Shown here: positions 33,516 to 42,069 of the stretch, piece after piece
Numbering within the stretch: the stretch's first letter is position 1
How the letters are laid out: every line of letters begins with the position of its first letter
Assembly: GCA_029785235.1 (NCBI GenBank)
Contig: JAFMAA010000002.1
Coordinates: forward strand, 186,001 to 250,000
Direction: 5' to 3'
DNA from: Nitrososphaerota archaeon
Lineage (GTDB): Archaea; Thermoproteota; Nitrososphaeria; Nitrososphaerales; UBA183
DNA: 64,000 nt
The notes under the pieces: model-generated
Told to the model about the DNA's origin: nothing
What the model saw: only the letters and a program-made list of their open reading frames with translations
The model's database searches: none
Position numbers and translations under genes: made by a program

Positions 33516-36473
33516 TCAGGAAGTAGCGCATGCGGCTTTAACGGCGGCCACCGCAGCCTCGGCGCCTAGGTCGTTGTAGCCGGCCGTGAGGAATCTGAGC
33601 GCCGTCTTCAGGTCGTCCCTCGGTATCCCAAGGCCGTACTTCGCGTTGAGACAGTCAGCAAAGCAGAGCATGGCTATGTCTTTGGCCACCTTGCCAACTG
33701 GCCAACCTGCGTACTCTGCCATGACGGTGGATGCATTCTGCTTCATGTATGACATCATCTCTTCCCTCACTGTCTTTGGTATCCCTGACGAGATGAGCGA
33801 CTTCTTCCACACCTTCTTGTCGGTCATCGCGGCCAGGACCCTCAGCATGAGCGGGGAGGATTTCATCGCGGAAAGCCCGATCTTGGAGTACATCTCAGCG
33901 AACTCGCTGGGGCTGGAGCGTAGGCCGACGTCCACGGCCTTTTCAGGGCCGAACATGGCGTCGATGTCTTCGAACATCCTGCGCCCCTCCACATAGTACG
34001 CCGGGATGTGGTCCGCCTTCTCGTGCAACGACGATAGCATCTTCCTGCTGCAGCCCAGCTTTTCTGTGACGTATTGGGCGAAGCCTTCCATGAAGAGGTT
34101 CCTGGCTGTCATGGCTTCCGGGCTCGTCGGGACCTCGGCAAGTTTGCCATTGACAGAGTCCTGGCCGTAGTGGGCTATCTCGTGCGTCGCCACCAGGTTC
34201 AGGTCCTCCTGGTCGGTGGTGTACCTGTTGATGAGGAGCAACTTTCTTGACGGGACATATGCGCCGGCTATGCCAGGGGGAAGGTTGCGGACCCTGTAAG
34301 CGGGAGTGTCTAGCTGCACCTTGAGCAGGTTGCTTATGCCCGTCGTTATGCCGGCGACGAGGAGCGGATAGTTCAGCTTCGCTACCGGTATGTCGACCGC
34401 CTTCACGTACGTCAGGGATATCGGCGCTCTTCCTGCGTGCGTCATGCTTGCGACCAACTGCTTTATCTCATCGTCGGTAAGTTTGCCCTCCGCGACGAGC
34501 TTGTCACCGTTGACGTAGACGTCCGAGACGGCCGACGCGTTCTTCAGGTGGGCAAAGAACGACCCCTTGATGTCTTTGGGAGCCGGAGAGCCGTTCGACC
34601 TGTAGTTGAAGTAGTACCACTTCGCGTCCATCACGAGCCGATGCCCTTCAAGTTCAGCGTGCCTCATCGCCGTTGGCATGCTCGAAAACTTCATTCCGCA
34701 CGAGCATATCGAGTTGACCGCAGACTTCTCGTCGTTGTAAGGCATGAGCCTGATGCCTCGGTGCGCGTAGTCGAACGCCACTTGTAGGTTGGCCGGGGCT
34801 ACGTTCTTCCTGTGGAGGAGCTCGGAAAACCTGTCCACCTGCTCCGGGTCGATGTGCATCAAGACCACTGTGTCCGGATTCTGCTTGTTGATGAACCCAA
34901 GGAGCATCTCCTCAGAAGCGTGCGCACTCAACCCGACCTGTAAGACGTCGCACCTCACCTCGAGCGGGCCCCCGTTGGTCCCAGGGAGCATTATGGGCTT
35001 GCCGGCCTTGGCATCGAGCAGCATGCGGCCCGTAGTCCCAGGGGCCTGGTACCCGGTGAGCAGAATCAGTACCCCGGGGTTGTCAACGACCGATGAGACG
35101 AGCTGCCCTGCTATCCCGTTGTCGGCGAAGCCGGAGCCGCCGACGACTATGACGCTCCCGTCAGAGTCCATCATCTTCTTGAAGTCATAGGTTATCTTCA
35201 CCATGTCGACGCCGCGAGGCCTGCCGCCGGCGCCTTCCGGAGGAGCACCGCCGACGATCTGGAACCGCTTAAGGTCTATCAGCTTCAGCTTGGCCATGAG
35301 CCCTGCTCCCTGCCCGACCGTGAACGCGCCCACCTGGGGGATCTCCCCGGTGGCAAGGGCCTCGTCTAGGATCGCGACGACTTCTGCGGTCCTTCCCACG
35401 GCGAACGCCGGGATCAGCACCTTCTTTCCAGACATGACTGCCTTGGCGACGGTATCTATGAGAAGCGTCTCCCTCTCCTGCCGTCCGCCCCTCTTTCCCT
35501 GCCCGGCATAGGTCCCTTCGATGAATAGCGCCTTCACCTTCTCAGGGACCGGCTTGGCCGCCGTTTCGAACTGCGTGTCTTCGAAATTGATGTCCCCGGT
35601 GTACAGGACGCTGTCTTCGCCGGACTTCAGGAATATCATGCTGGAACCCGGGACGTGTCCAGCGTTGACGAACTTGAACTCGAGGTCGCCTATGGCACCC
35701 GAGTCCTGCGGCACGCACCTCTTGAGCACAGCCTCCCTCTCTTCCTTGGTCCAGCTCTCCTGGTGCACGAACCCCTCCGAAAGGAAGGTGAGCGCTTCGA
35801 GGCTCTTCGGTGACATGTAGATCGGCGCATCGGAGGGTGTGAACGGAAGCGACAGGACGTGGTCGACGTGCACATGAGAGACGAACACCGCGTCTATCCT
35901 TGGGAGCGACTCGAGAACATCCAACCTCGGATACAGAGGCTCTGACTGGCCCTGCACTATCATCCCGCCCGCATCGAGGAGGACATAGTGCGTCCCGACT
36001 TTCACAAAGAAGCTGGACCTGCCTACTTCTCTGCCCCCGCCAAGCGGCACGGCCCTGAAAGCAGGCGAGTTGACCTGCTTGACGAACAGTTCCTTGAGCT
36101 CGTCGAGCTTCATGTCATAGAGGGCGCGCTTGTCCGGGTCGATGAGCGTCTCGTAGGCGTACTTCGCACGGGGGTCAGAGGCGCGAGCGGCGTAGGCAGC
36201 CTCCACCTGCTCCTCCGGGGCGTCCCTGCTGATGCCCAGCAGGTCGTAGTAGTCCCTCAGAGCAGCCAGATCCCTGTACTTCTTGGACAGAACAGACGCT
36301 TTCAGCTCGTTGTCTCCGTTCCTCACGTCGAACCTTCCGGAGTCGATGAGCGCCTTGGTCTTCTCTTTGCCGAACCTCAGCTTCAGCCGGCGGCCGAGCA
36401 CAGAGTACACTAGGTCGGCCTCCTGCTGCTGGAGGAACTCCTCCTCTGCGTCTATTTGTGCATCGCTTTCCAA
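33516..36473 (-). CDS. J-like/beta-CASP nuclease/zinc finger/metalloprotease fusion
   Basis: 985 residues. Region 1 (about 75-125): DnaJ-like YYDLLGISRDAPEEQVEAAY and YETLIDPDKRALYD, but shortened and without HPD. Region 2 (about 140-600): metallo-beta-lactamase/beta-CASP nuclease with VPLGGGREVGRS, SHVHVDH, AGHVPGSS, YTGDINFED, LTGYQAPGTTGR and LSAHAS. Region 3: CSCGMKF with HAELEGH, a C2H2-like finger. Region 4 (about 690-985): gluzincin-type HEIAH with a downstream EGFAQY glutamate. Each part keeps its metal ligands. TTG start preceded by GAGGGG. An RNA nuclease joined to a protease is unusual. Confidence 0.88.
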   Translation of the reverse strand: MESDAQIDAEEEFLQQQEADLVYSVLGRRLKLRFGKEKTKALIDSGRFDVRNGDNELKASVLSKKYRDLAALRDYYDLLGISRDAPEEQVEAAYAARASDPRAKYAYETLIDPDKRALYDMKLDELKELFVKQVNSPAFRAVPLGGGREVGRSSFFVKVGTHYVLLDAGGMIVQGQSEPLYPRLDVLESLPRIDAVFVSHVHVDHVLSLPFTPSDAPIYMSPKSLEALTFLSEGFVHQESWTKEEREAVLKRCVPQDSGAIGDLEFKFVNAGHVPGSSMIFLKSGEDSVLYTGDINFEDTQFETAAKPVPEKVKALFIEGTYAGQGKRGGRQERETLLIDTVAKAVMSGKKVLIPAFAVGRTAEVVAILDEALATGEIPQVGAFTVGQGAGLMAKLKLIDLKRFQIVGGAPPEGAGGRPRGVDMVKITYDFKKMMDSDGSVIVVGGSGFADNGIAGQLVSSVVDNPGVLILLTGYQAPGTTGRMLLDAKAGKPIMLPGTNGGPLEVRCDVLQVGLSAHASEEMLLGFINKQNPDTVVLMHIDPEQVDRFSELLHRKNVAPANLQVAFDYAHRGIRLMPYNDEKSAVNSICSCGMKFSSMPTAMRHAELEGHRLVMDAKWYYFNYRSNGSPAPKDIKGSFFAHLKNASAVSDVYVNGDKLVAEGKLTDDEIKQLVASMTHAGRAPISLTYVKAVDIPVAKLNYPLLVAGITTGISNLLKVQLDTPAYRVRNLPPGIAGAYVPSRKLLLINRYTTDQEDLNLVATHEIAHYGQDSVNGKLAEVPTSPEAMTARNLFMEGFAQYVTEKLGCSRKMLSSLHEKADHIPAYYVEGRRMFEDIDAMFGPEKAVDVGLRSSPSEFAEMYSKIGLSAMKSSPLMLRVLAAMTDKKVWKKSLISSGIPKTVREEMMSYMKQNASTVMAEYAGWPVGKVAKDIAMLCFADCLNAKYGLGIPRDDLKTALRFLTAGYNDLGAEAAVAAVKAACATS

Positions 36474-36552
36474 TTTTTGCCCCTCACGGGACGACTACAA
36501 TGGGCGCTCTGGATATTTAAGCCGCCAACCGGTGTCGGCCATACTGGTCGGC

Positions 36553-36561
36553 GCTTAATAA
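36553..36561 (+). promoter_or_regulatory. TATA box of the release-factor-like gene
   Basis: CTTAATAAT is centred about 28 bases before ATG 36586. An intact promoter and start argue that the 5' part upstream of the in-frame UGA is transcribed and translated. Confidence 0.65.
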
Positions 36562-36585
36562 TCAGGCCGCTGACATAGTCTCGTC

Positions 36586-37332
36586 ATGTCGCTGGCTCAA
36601 CTGGAAAGCGCGAGGGGGCGGCACACCGAATTGGTGTCGGCCTATGTGCCCAGCGGAGCTAACATCTTCAACGTCATCAGTTGACTGTCTGAAGAGCAGG
36701 TCCAGTCTTCAAGCATCAGGTCCGATGCTGTGAGGACGAATGTGGGTCTGGCTCTTACTCGGGCCATTCAGAAGCTCAAGACTATGAGGCAGGTGCCTTC
36801 AAATGGTATCGCCATATTCAGCGGGCAGACCGACTCTGGGTTCATTTTGCAGACGATAGAGCCCCCCAAGCCAATCAAGACGCGCCACTACCGGTGCAGC
36901 AGTGAGTTCTATCTAGAACCTCTCAATGCGATGATAACCAATACTGAGCTCACAGGCGTGTTGGCGGTGGACGCAACAGAGTGCGGGGTCGGTGTGATTG
37001 ATGCCAACGGCTGGAGATGCATAGAGAACGTGACGTCCGGCGTCCAGGGCAAGAGCGGAAAGGGGGGCAGCTCGGCAAGACGTTATGAGCGAAACAGAGA
37101 AGCCGAACTGATACAGTACTTCAGCAGGGCGGCAAAGCACGTGAAACATGATCTGTTAGAGCGCTTCGAAGTCAAGAACATAATCGTCGCAGGGCCTGCC
37201 TGGACGAAAAGAGAGTTTGTGGAGCACCTCGATTATCGCCTCAAAGCCAAGATCAGCGAGTTCGTCGATTGCGAGTACGCCGGCCCCGACGGAATAAGCC
37301 AAGTATGGAACAGGGCTCAGCAGTCACGCTAG
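36586..37332 (+). CDS. release factor aRF1-like protein interrupted by in-frame UGA
   Basis: Codons 1-32 and the frame after TGA (36682-36684) together align without gaps to domains 1 and 2 of archaeal/eukaryotic RF1. The stop replaces one residue between FNVIS and LSEEQ, and is followed by C, a leaky context in other organisms. Conserved: TELVSAYVPSG, YRCSSEF (the YxCxxxF stop-reading motif), ARRYERNRE. Changed: NIKS is SIRS, and the catalytic GGQ is GGS. The protein ends at the start of domain 3, which is absent. Either a pseudogene, or a non-hydrolysing relative made by readthrough. A GTG at 36730 could restart translation. Confidence 0.8.
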
Positions 37333-37427
37333 GCAATGATTTTCAATCTGAACTGGCATCATACATAACCCCGCGAAATAGGCACAATCTGCTTCCTTTT
37401 GGTAATCAGGGCGTTATTGTAACGATT

Positions 37428-38099
37428 TTACTTGTAACTGGTAAGCGGTTTTTTGCCCGTCATGTTGAGGATCTCTGCCCTAACTTTGCTAGGGGTTATG
37501 TCAACTTCAGCATAGCTCCCGCTGAGGAACGAGCCAGGATTGACCACTACCGTATCCCCGATGGCATCAACAGCCGGGCTCTCGTGTACGTGCCCGCACA
37601 GGACCAGCCTTGGCTTGGTGTCCTCGATGTACTTCCGTATGGTGATCGACCCTATGTCGGTCAGGCCGGTCTCTGACGTGCCGTCATAGGCCAGGGAGCA
37701 CTTCGTCCCAAAGGGAGGCTGGTGCGTCACTAGTATGTCGACGGGGCCAAGGCTCTTGGCCATCTGCATGTACTCGGTTTCATCGAATTCCATGGCGGCT
37801 CCCTGCACAGGAAGAGACCCGCCGAGCCCGCCTATGAGATATCTCCCCACCTTCCTTGCAGCGATGTGAAGCACGCTGCCTCCTGACCAGAGGCTTGACA
37901 TGGGGATGTCGTGGTTCCCGGGGACTATGATTACCGGCCTCGGGGACGACTTTGCGAACTCCAATATGGAATCCATGGAACCTATGTCCCCCACGTCGCC
38001 TCCGATTATGACGAGGCTATGGTCCCCGACTACGTGTGCTAGCCATTCCATCGTCCTGGGGGAGTCGTGCAGGTCGGTAGCGAAAGCTATCTTCATCAT
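37428..38099 (-). CDS. calcineurin-like metallophosphoesterase
   Basis: Two-metal phosphoesterase of the YfcE/MJ0936 type. Motifs in order: FATDLHDSP, VIIGGDVGD, VPGNHD, VTHQPP and LCGHVHESP, followed by VVVNPGS. All metal ligands are present. ATG 38099 or 38096 is chosen because CTTTTACG lies about 25 bases upstream. It is divergent from thioredoxin. Likely a phosphodiesterase; substrate unknown. Confidence 0.9.
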   Translation of the reverse strand: MMKIAFATDLHDSPRTMEWLAHVVGDHSLVIIGGDVGDIGSMDSILEFAKSSPRPVIIVPGNHDIPMSSLWSGGSVLHIAARKVGRYLIGGLGGSLPVQGAAMEFDETEYMQMAKSLGPVDILVTHQPPFGTKCSLAYDGTSETGLTDIGSITIRKYIEDTKPRLVLCGHVHESPAVDAIGDTVVVNPGSFLSGSYAEVDITPSKVRAEILNMTGKKPLTSYK

Positions 38100-38164
38100 A
38101 TATGCTGGCCCACTGGACGTAAAAGACACGAGACGTTTTATGAATCTGCGCTGTTAACGATTCT

Positions 38165-38464
38165 ATGAACTTCGAATCAGACGTGCTGAAAGCCCAGATA
38201 CCGGTTGTCGTCGACTTCTATGCCGACTGGTGCGGCCCCTGCAAGCTTGTCGCCCCAATCCTCGAAAGGCTCGAGAAACAATACGCCGGCAAGGTCAAAC
38301 TGGTAAAGGTAGACGTCGACAAGAACCAAGAGCTAGCAGCCGAATACGGCATAATGTCCATCCCGACTGTCATATTCTTCAAGAAAGGGATCCCGATGGA
38401 GAGCGTCATCGGAGCAATCCCCGAACAGGTCTTCAAACACAAGATCGACAAGCTCGTGAAGTGA
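38165..38464 (+). CDS. thioredoxin
   Basis: 99 residues, full family length. The active site is YADWCGPCKLVAP, with the cis-proline loop MSIPTVIFF and the C-terminal helix QVFKHKIDKLV. It is a cytosolic dithiol-disulphide reductant. GTTTTATG lies about 27 bases before ATG. No thioredoxin reductase is in the window. Confidence 0.95.
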   Translation: MNFESDVLKAQIPVVVDFYADWCGPCKLVAPILERLEKQYAGKVKLVKVDVDKNQELAAEYGIMSIPTVIFFKKGIPMESVIGAIPEQVFKHKIDKLVK

Positions 38465-38469
38465 CCAGG

Positions 38470-38658
38470 CTACCACAAGGTTGACTCTGGCGTAGACTGC
38501 ACCACCAGCTTCCCGGACGTCCTCTCAACCTTCATCTTCTGCTTGCGCGCCTGCTTCTCTATCAGGTCAGCGACGACGGGAGCTATCAATCCCTGCTTCC
38601 TGCCGTCGATGGTGTAGGCTATCGTGCATGTGTGGGCCGCGTCGGCTGTCGGGGCCAT
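38470..38658 (-). CDS. hypothetical protein, 62 aa
   Basis: Starts one base after the Thg1 stop on the same strand, so it is probably translated with it. Sequence is short and mixed, with TIDGRKQGLIAPVVADLIEK then KQKMKVERTSGKLVV, perhaps a small alpha/beta nucleic-acid-binding protein. No known family. Confidence 0.6.
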   Translation of the reverse strand: MAPTADAAHTCTIAYTIDGRKQGLIAPVVADLIEKQARKQKMKVERTSGKLVVQSTPESTLW

Positions 38659-38659
38659 G

Positions 38660-39394
38660 CTAGTCTCCCGCTACAAGCCTGTGGACCAGGTCCTTCCCTT
38701 CCTTTGACCGGAACGACAGAGAATCAACCACCGCCACCCGCCTCCTCTTGGCGTCGACGGTCTCCCCCGTTATCGGATTGTACCCCTTCTTCGTATACGG
38801 CTCATAGAAGAGCAGCGCCCCGCGTCTCTGCCAGCCGGGGAGCGAATTGAGGTCACACCCGTGGTCTTTGCACAGCAACTCCTTCTTGTAGCCTGGCATC
38901 CCCTTCAACGTCTTCGCTATCCTCGCCGGGCTCATCCCAGAGTCGGCCAGCACCCGCTCGGCCCACCCAGAGACGAAGTTCCTGTTGCAATCAGACTGGC
39001 GCCAGGCCAAGTATGCCGTTATGTTACTCTCACGAGCAATACCGATCACCCTGCAGTCGAACGCCGCCGGCCTCCCCATCAATGACGTGACCGTCGAAGA
39101 GTACACCCCCGCCATCAGCGAGTCGAGCTTCTCGACCCTGTCGAAGAGCGTTGCCTTCGTGAACACAAAGGTCACCTCATCCGAGTGCGCATAGGCGAAT
39201 GCGGGCCGAAAGACAGAGAAGAACCTGATGGCGGTCTCCTGAAGAGCCTCCCAGAGCTTCCTGTCGAACGGCTTCTCAAGACCGCGGGTGAATGTGCGGA
39301 AGTGCCACCCATCCAGCCTCGCCAGGAACATCGGCTCCACGACATAACTGCTCTCCCAGCTCCTGAAGATAGAGTCGAGGCTTCTCTTCGCCAT
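38660..39394 (-). CDS. thg1: tRNA-His guanylyltransferase family protein (Thg1)
   Basis: Motifs ARLDGWHFRTFTRGLEKPFD and AYAHSDEVTFVF carry the metal-binding aspartates of the polymerase-like fold, and the C-terminal half has the family pattern WRQSDCNRNF, then KGMPGYKKELL and RRGALLFYEPY. Archaeal Thg1 adds nucleotides in the 3'-5' direction to the 5' end of tRNA, for tRNA-His maturation or 5'-end repair. Repair would be relevant to the unusual tRNAs encoded nearby. ATG 39394 follows GTTATATTCC by about 27 bases. Confidence 0.92.
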   Translation of the reverse strand: MAKRSLDSIFRSWESSYVVEPMFLARLDGWHFRTFTRGLEKPFDRKLWEALQETAIRFFSVFRPAFAYAHSDEVTFVFTKATLFDRVEKLDSLMAGVYSSTVTSLMGRPAAFDCRVIGIARESNITAYLAWRQSDCNRNFVSGWAERVLADSGMSPARIAKTLKGMPGYKKELLCKDHGCDLNSLPGWQRRGALLFYEPYTKKGYNPITGETVDAKRRRVAVVDSLSFRSKEGKDLVHRLVAGD

Positions 39395-39471
39395 ATCCAA
39401 ACACTGATTCACAAGCTCTAGGAATATAACGCCCTACAGCCACGTTAAATCAGGCGCGGCTCGCTGTATAT

Positions 39472-40200
39472 GTGCAAGACGACAAGCCGTCCGGGACGTT
39501 CGGCCCTGCCCCAGTCCAACTGCTCGAGGCCATCAACAAGGTCGCCATGGGCATGACTGTCATGATCACCGGAGTCACCGAGGTCCAATACGATGGAAGG
39601 GCCTCGTCCAAGGCAGCAAGGGCGAGAAGGCTCCTGATTCTGAAGCCCGATGGGTCGATGATAATACACTCGGGAAGGAACAACAGGCCCGTGAACTGGC
39701 AGCCGCCTGGCACGTCGGTGAAAGCATCCGTGCTCGACACCGGAGAGTTCGTAGTAGAAGGAACCAGGAGCAAGCCCAAGGAGCGGCTCTCTGTCAGGTT
39801 CTATGAAGTGTCGATGATAGCGGCGGCACCGCTCACCGACGGGAAAGACGACTTCGAGATAGAAGGAACGGAAGATGAGATGGTCGCTTACGTCAAGCGC
39901 AACCCGGAAGTGATAGAGAAGGGCTTCCAACCTCTGGAGCGCGAGGCGAAGACGGACTACGGCAGCGCCGACCTGATAGGGCGGCTGGCTAATGGATCCC
40001 TGCTCGTGTTAGAGTTCAAGCGGGCGAAGGCGCAGCTGTCGAGCGTCTCCCAGCTTGAGAGGTATGTGTCGTACTTCAGGTCGCGGGAGGAGAAGGTAGT
40101 GGGAGGGATCGTAGCCCCTGACATCACGAAGCAGGCCAAGAAGCTCCTAGGCAGTTTTGGCTTCAGGTTCTACAGGATGCCGCCTGGCACGAGAACATAA
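39472..40200 (+). CDS. nucS: mismatch endonuclease NucS/EndoMS
   Basis: The N-terminal beta domain (MIIHSGRNNRPVNWQPPG) contacts DNA. The C-terminal PD-(D/E)XK nuclease has YGSADLIGRLANG, then VLEFKRAKAQLSSVSQLERY. NucS cuts both strands at mismatches as a dimer tied to PCNA; no clear PCNA-binding tail is visible here. GTG 39472 lies 27 bases after GTTAAATC. Together with ligase and XPD-like helicase it adds to the repair functions in the window. Confidence 0.93.
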   Translation: MQDDKPSGTFGPAPVQLLEAINKVAMGMTVMITGVTEVQYDGRASSKAARARRLLILKPDGSMIIHSGRNNRPVNWQPPGTSVKASVLDTGEFVVEGTRSKPKERLSVRFYEVSMIAAAPLTDGKDDFEIEGTEDEMVAYVKRNPEVIEKGFQPLEREAKTDYGSADLIGRLANGSLLVLEFKRAKAQLSSVSQLERYVSYFRSREEKVVGGIVAPDITKQAKKLLGSFGFRFYRMPPGTRT

Positions 40201-40227
40201 CCACAGAGAGGAACCTCTACGGTGCTT

Positions 40228-40250
40228 ATATGCAAAATTAGTTTGCATAT
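40228..40250. promoter_or_regulatory. operator palindrome over promoter of the HTH gene
   Basis: ATATGCAAA, ATTAG, TTTGCATAT: a perfect nine-base inverted repeat ending three bases before ATG 40254 and overlapping the TATA-like CTTATATGC. A dimer bound here would block transcription, so autoregulation is likely. Confidence 0.75.
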
Positions 40251-40253
40251 TGT

Positions 40254-40709
40254 ATGAGCGCGAAGTCAAAGGCAAGGATGGTCGGGGGGATCGTCAAGGA
40301 GTCGGTCCTTCATCCCAGCAAAGTGTCCGTGTTCGACTCAAAGAGTGGGCGGCTCGTTGAGAGGTCAGAGAAGCCAAGCCCTCGCGACACCGAAGAGCTG
40401 GTCAATGCGTTCGTCAGCAGGCCCAGGCTCATGATACTCAAGGCGATAGCCGGGACCCCGCTCACCATAAGCGAGATCGTCGCGAAGACCAAGCTGAGCC
40501 GGCAGCTGGTCTGCTTCCATCTCGACATACTCATGAACGTGGAGCTCGTATCCCGCGGATATCAGGTTATGTCGCCGCCAGTCGGGGCCACCCCTGGACG
40601 CGCAGCGCAGAAGTATTCCCTCAACGTTGAGAAGTACAAACAGGGGCTAGAGGAATATACCAACCTCGTGATAACCACGTTCCCCGAGGCGGTGAAGGGG
40701 GTCAGATGA
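40254..40709 (+). CDS. ArsR-like winged-helix regulator
   Basis: The HTH lies at residues about 50-105 (RPRLMILKAIAGTPLTISEI, AKTKLSRQLVCFHLDIL) followed by a wing-like segment (PPVGATPGRAAQKYSL) and a C-terminal helix. The N-terminal 45 residues are extra and basic. It is leaderless, with an operator over its own promoter. The stop overlaps the next ATG (ATGA). Effector unknown. Confidence 0.8.
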   Translation: MSAKSKARMVGGIVKESVLHPSKVSVFDSKSGRLVERSEKPSPRDTEELVNAFVSRPRLMILKAIAGTPLTISEIVAKTKLSRQLVCFHLDILMNVELVSRGYQVMSPPVGATPGRAAQKYSLNVEKYKQGLEEYTNLVITTFPEAVKGVR

Positions 40710-41125
40710 TGGGGTCCTGGTCTGCCCCACCACGGCATGCTGACGTCAAGTCGAGGATACAGACCGCTCCTGGCCACTCCGCAGACTACCTCGGGAAGGT
40801 GGGAGACTACGAGGTGATTAGGCTCGCCGAGCGTGGCTGGCACGAACCAGAAGGCCAGAGCGTCATAGTTAAGATCGGAAGGAAAGACGCGATCATGAAG
40901 ATGGAGCGGCTCAACGACCTCACCAAGTGGACTGCCTTCCAGACCGGCGAAACCCCCAAAGAGAGCCCGCGGATTGTCAAACGCGCCATAAAGTGGACCA
41001 AGGTCATGGCATTCCTAATAGAGAAACGAAGGCTCAACCAGATGGTGGCGCTCGCAAGAACGGTCACCTACACGGGCCCCTACATGAAAGAGGGCCAGAC
41101 CATGAAGATCAGCCTAACACTCTAA
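40706..41125 (+). CDS. hypothetical protein, 139 aa
   Basis: Coupled to the regulator by an ATGA overlap. It has a beta-rich N-terminal half (GKVGDYEVIRLAERGWHEPE, QSVIVKIGRK) and a basic helical part (VKRAIKWTKVMAFLIEKRRL). No family recognised. It should be under the same operator, so it is probably the functional output or cofactor of that regulator. Confidence 0.65.
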   Translation: MMGSWSAPPRHADVKSRIQTAPGHSADYLGKVGDYEVIRLAERGWHEPEGQSVIVKIGRKDAIMKMERLNDLTKWTAFQTGETPKESPRIVKRAIKWTKVMAFLIEKRRLNQMVALARTVTYTGPYMKEGQTMKISLTL

Positions 41126-41186
41126 CACCTATGGAGAGCCTGCTCCCAAAGCTTCAGCAAGCCTGCCATGCAAGCGACAATGGAAT

Positions 41187-41227
41187 TTTTGATGTAACGT
41201 AAATCAGTGATATGAGTTACATCAAAA
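41187..41227. repeat. 41-base palindromic element, copy 2
   Basis: TTTTGATGTAAC, 17 bases, GTTACATCAAAA. Lies 60 bases downstream of the preceding gene and upstream of the tRNA island. Confidence 0.85.
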
Positions 41228-41610
41228 GCATTACACCCGAACTCACTGTTGTGCTTTAATACTACACCGATACTGAGTATATTGGCGATGTCAAACTCAT
41301 CGGGCATTTGCAGACGCGGAGAGGAAGGGCGCCGAATAGATTTCGGCGTCAAGCGTTCCTAGAGCACTCTCCACACCCCGATGAATCACATCTTCCCAAT
41401 CCTGGTCGCCCGGTGAACAACCCAGAGCAACCCTCCCCGCGGTGTGGGGCAAGACTCCTTCACAGGACGAATGCCTCGACCATTTCTCGGGGCATTATCA
41501 ACAGAGATCGTCGGGACGGGCACGCGGCCAGCCTTAAGCAAGCAGCTGCCTGCAGAAACGACGGCACGGAAGTATCCAATGTATCCACAAAAGTGTGATA
41601 TCGCACTTGC
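41228..41610. other. intergenic, hairpin-rich, no supported gene
   Basis: CTTTAATAC near 41254 could be a promoter. Local hairpins (CGATG/TCAAACT/CATCG near 41286; CCCC/GCGGTGT/GGGG near 41437) are visible. I could not assemble a closed RNA structure or a convincing coding frame. Confidence 0.35.
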
Positions 41611-41684
41611 AGCGTGGTAGCTCAGTTAGGTCGAGCGCTGGCCTCATGAGCCAGAGGAGGCCGGGGCGGAACCGGCCCACGCTA
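41611..41684 (+). tRNA. tRNA-Met(CAT)
   Basis: Acceptor AGCGTGG/CCACGCT, D arm GCTC/GAGC, anticodon arm CTGGC/CTCATGA/GCCAG, T stem GCCGG/CCGGC. The T loop is GGCGGAA instead of TTCRANN. A1-T72 recalls initiators, but the anticodon stem lacks three G-C pairs and the D arm is elongator-like; a CAU-reading Ile tRNA is also possible. No CCA. Confidence 0.75.
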
Positions 41685-41691
41685 CTTTCAA

Positions 41692-41842
41692 CTCCGAGAA
41701 GTGGACATACTGTCCAACGAGATCAGTGAGCGGCGGCGGACCGCTCGGTCTGCGTATAGAGGGGACGGAAACAGGAATGGGAACACCTCAATCCAATGAG
41801 GCTCGTCTGAAAACGTGACTACCCTCGACTCGGAGAATATCG
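41692..41842 (+). ncRNA. candidate structured RNA A
   Basis: CTCCGAG at 41692 pairs with CTCGGAG at 41836. Inside are hairpins TGGACA/TAC/TGTCCA, GAGCGG/CGGCGGA/CCGCTC and CCTCA/ATCCAA/TGAGG. It begins eight bases after tRNA-Met and may be cut from the same transcript. No known family recognised. Confidence 0.35.
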
Positions 41843-41903
41843 CAGGAGGCTGCCGGCACTCTCGAGGCCCTGGCAGCCATCCGCCAAACGTTAGAAAGCA
41901 TGT

Positions 41904-41979
41904 GGACCAATAGGCTAGCCAGCTAAACCCTGCGGCCCTTAACCGCAAGTCCCGGGTTGGAATCCCGGTTGGTCCTCCA
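41904..41979 (+). tRNA. tRNA-Lys(CTT), C33
   Basis: Acceptor GGACCAA/TTGGTCC; anticodon arm TGCGG/CCCTTAA/CCGCA; T stem CCGGG/CCCGG. Position 33 is C, the T loop is TTGGAAT (C56 replaced by G), the D arm is irregular and discriminator is T. CCA is encoded. Confidence 0.75.
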
Positions 41980-41985
41980 GTTAGT

Positions 41986-42059
41986 GGTCGCGTGGTCTAA
42001 AGGCATGATCTCTGGCTGTCTACCAGAGGGTCCGGGATCGGGGCCCGGCGCGACCGCCA
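41986..42059 (+). tRNA. tRNA-Asp(GTC)
   Basis: Acceptor GGTCGCG/CGCGACC, discriminator G, CCA encoded. Anticodon arm TCTGG/CTGTCTA/CCAGA. T stem CCGGG/CCCGG with atypical loop ATCGGGG. Confidence 0.82.
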
Positions 42060-42069
42060 TTACTCTTGT

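Noticed and set aside
41282..41600. Possible RNase P-like RNA (GAGAGGAAGG) or 24-residue leaderless frame at 41288
   Set aside because: The complementary core strand is missing, the ends do not pair, and the short frame has no protein-like character.
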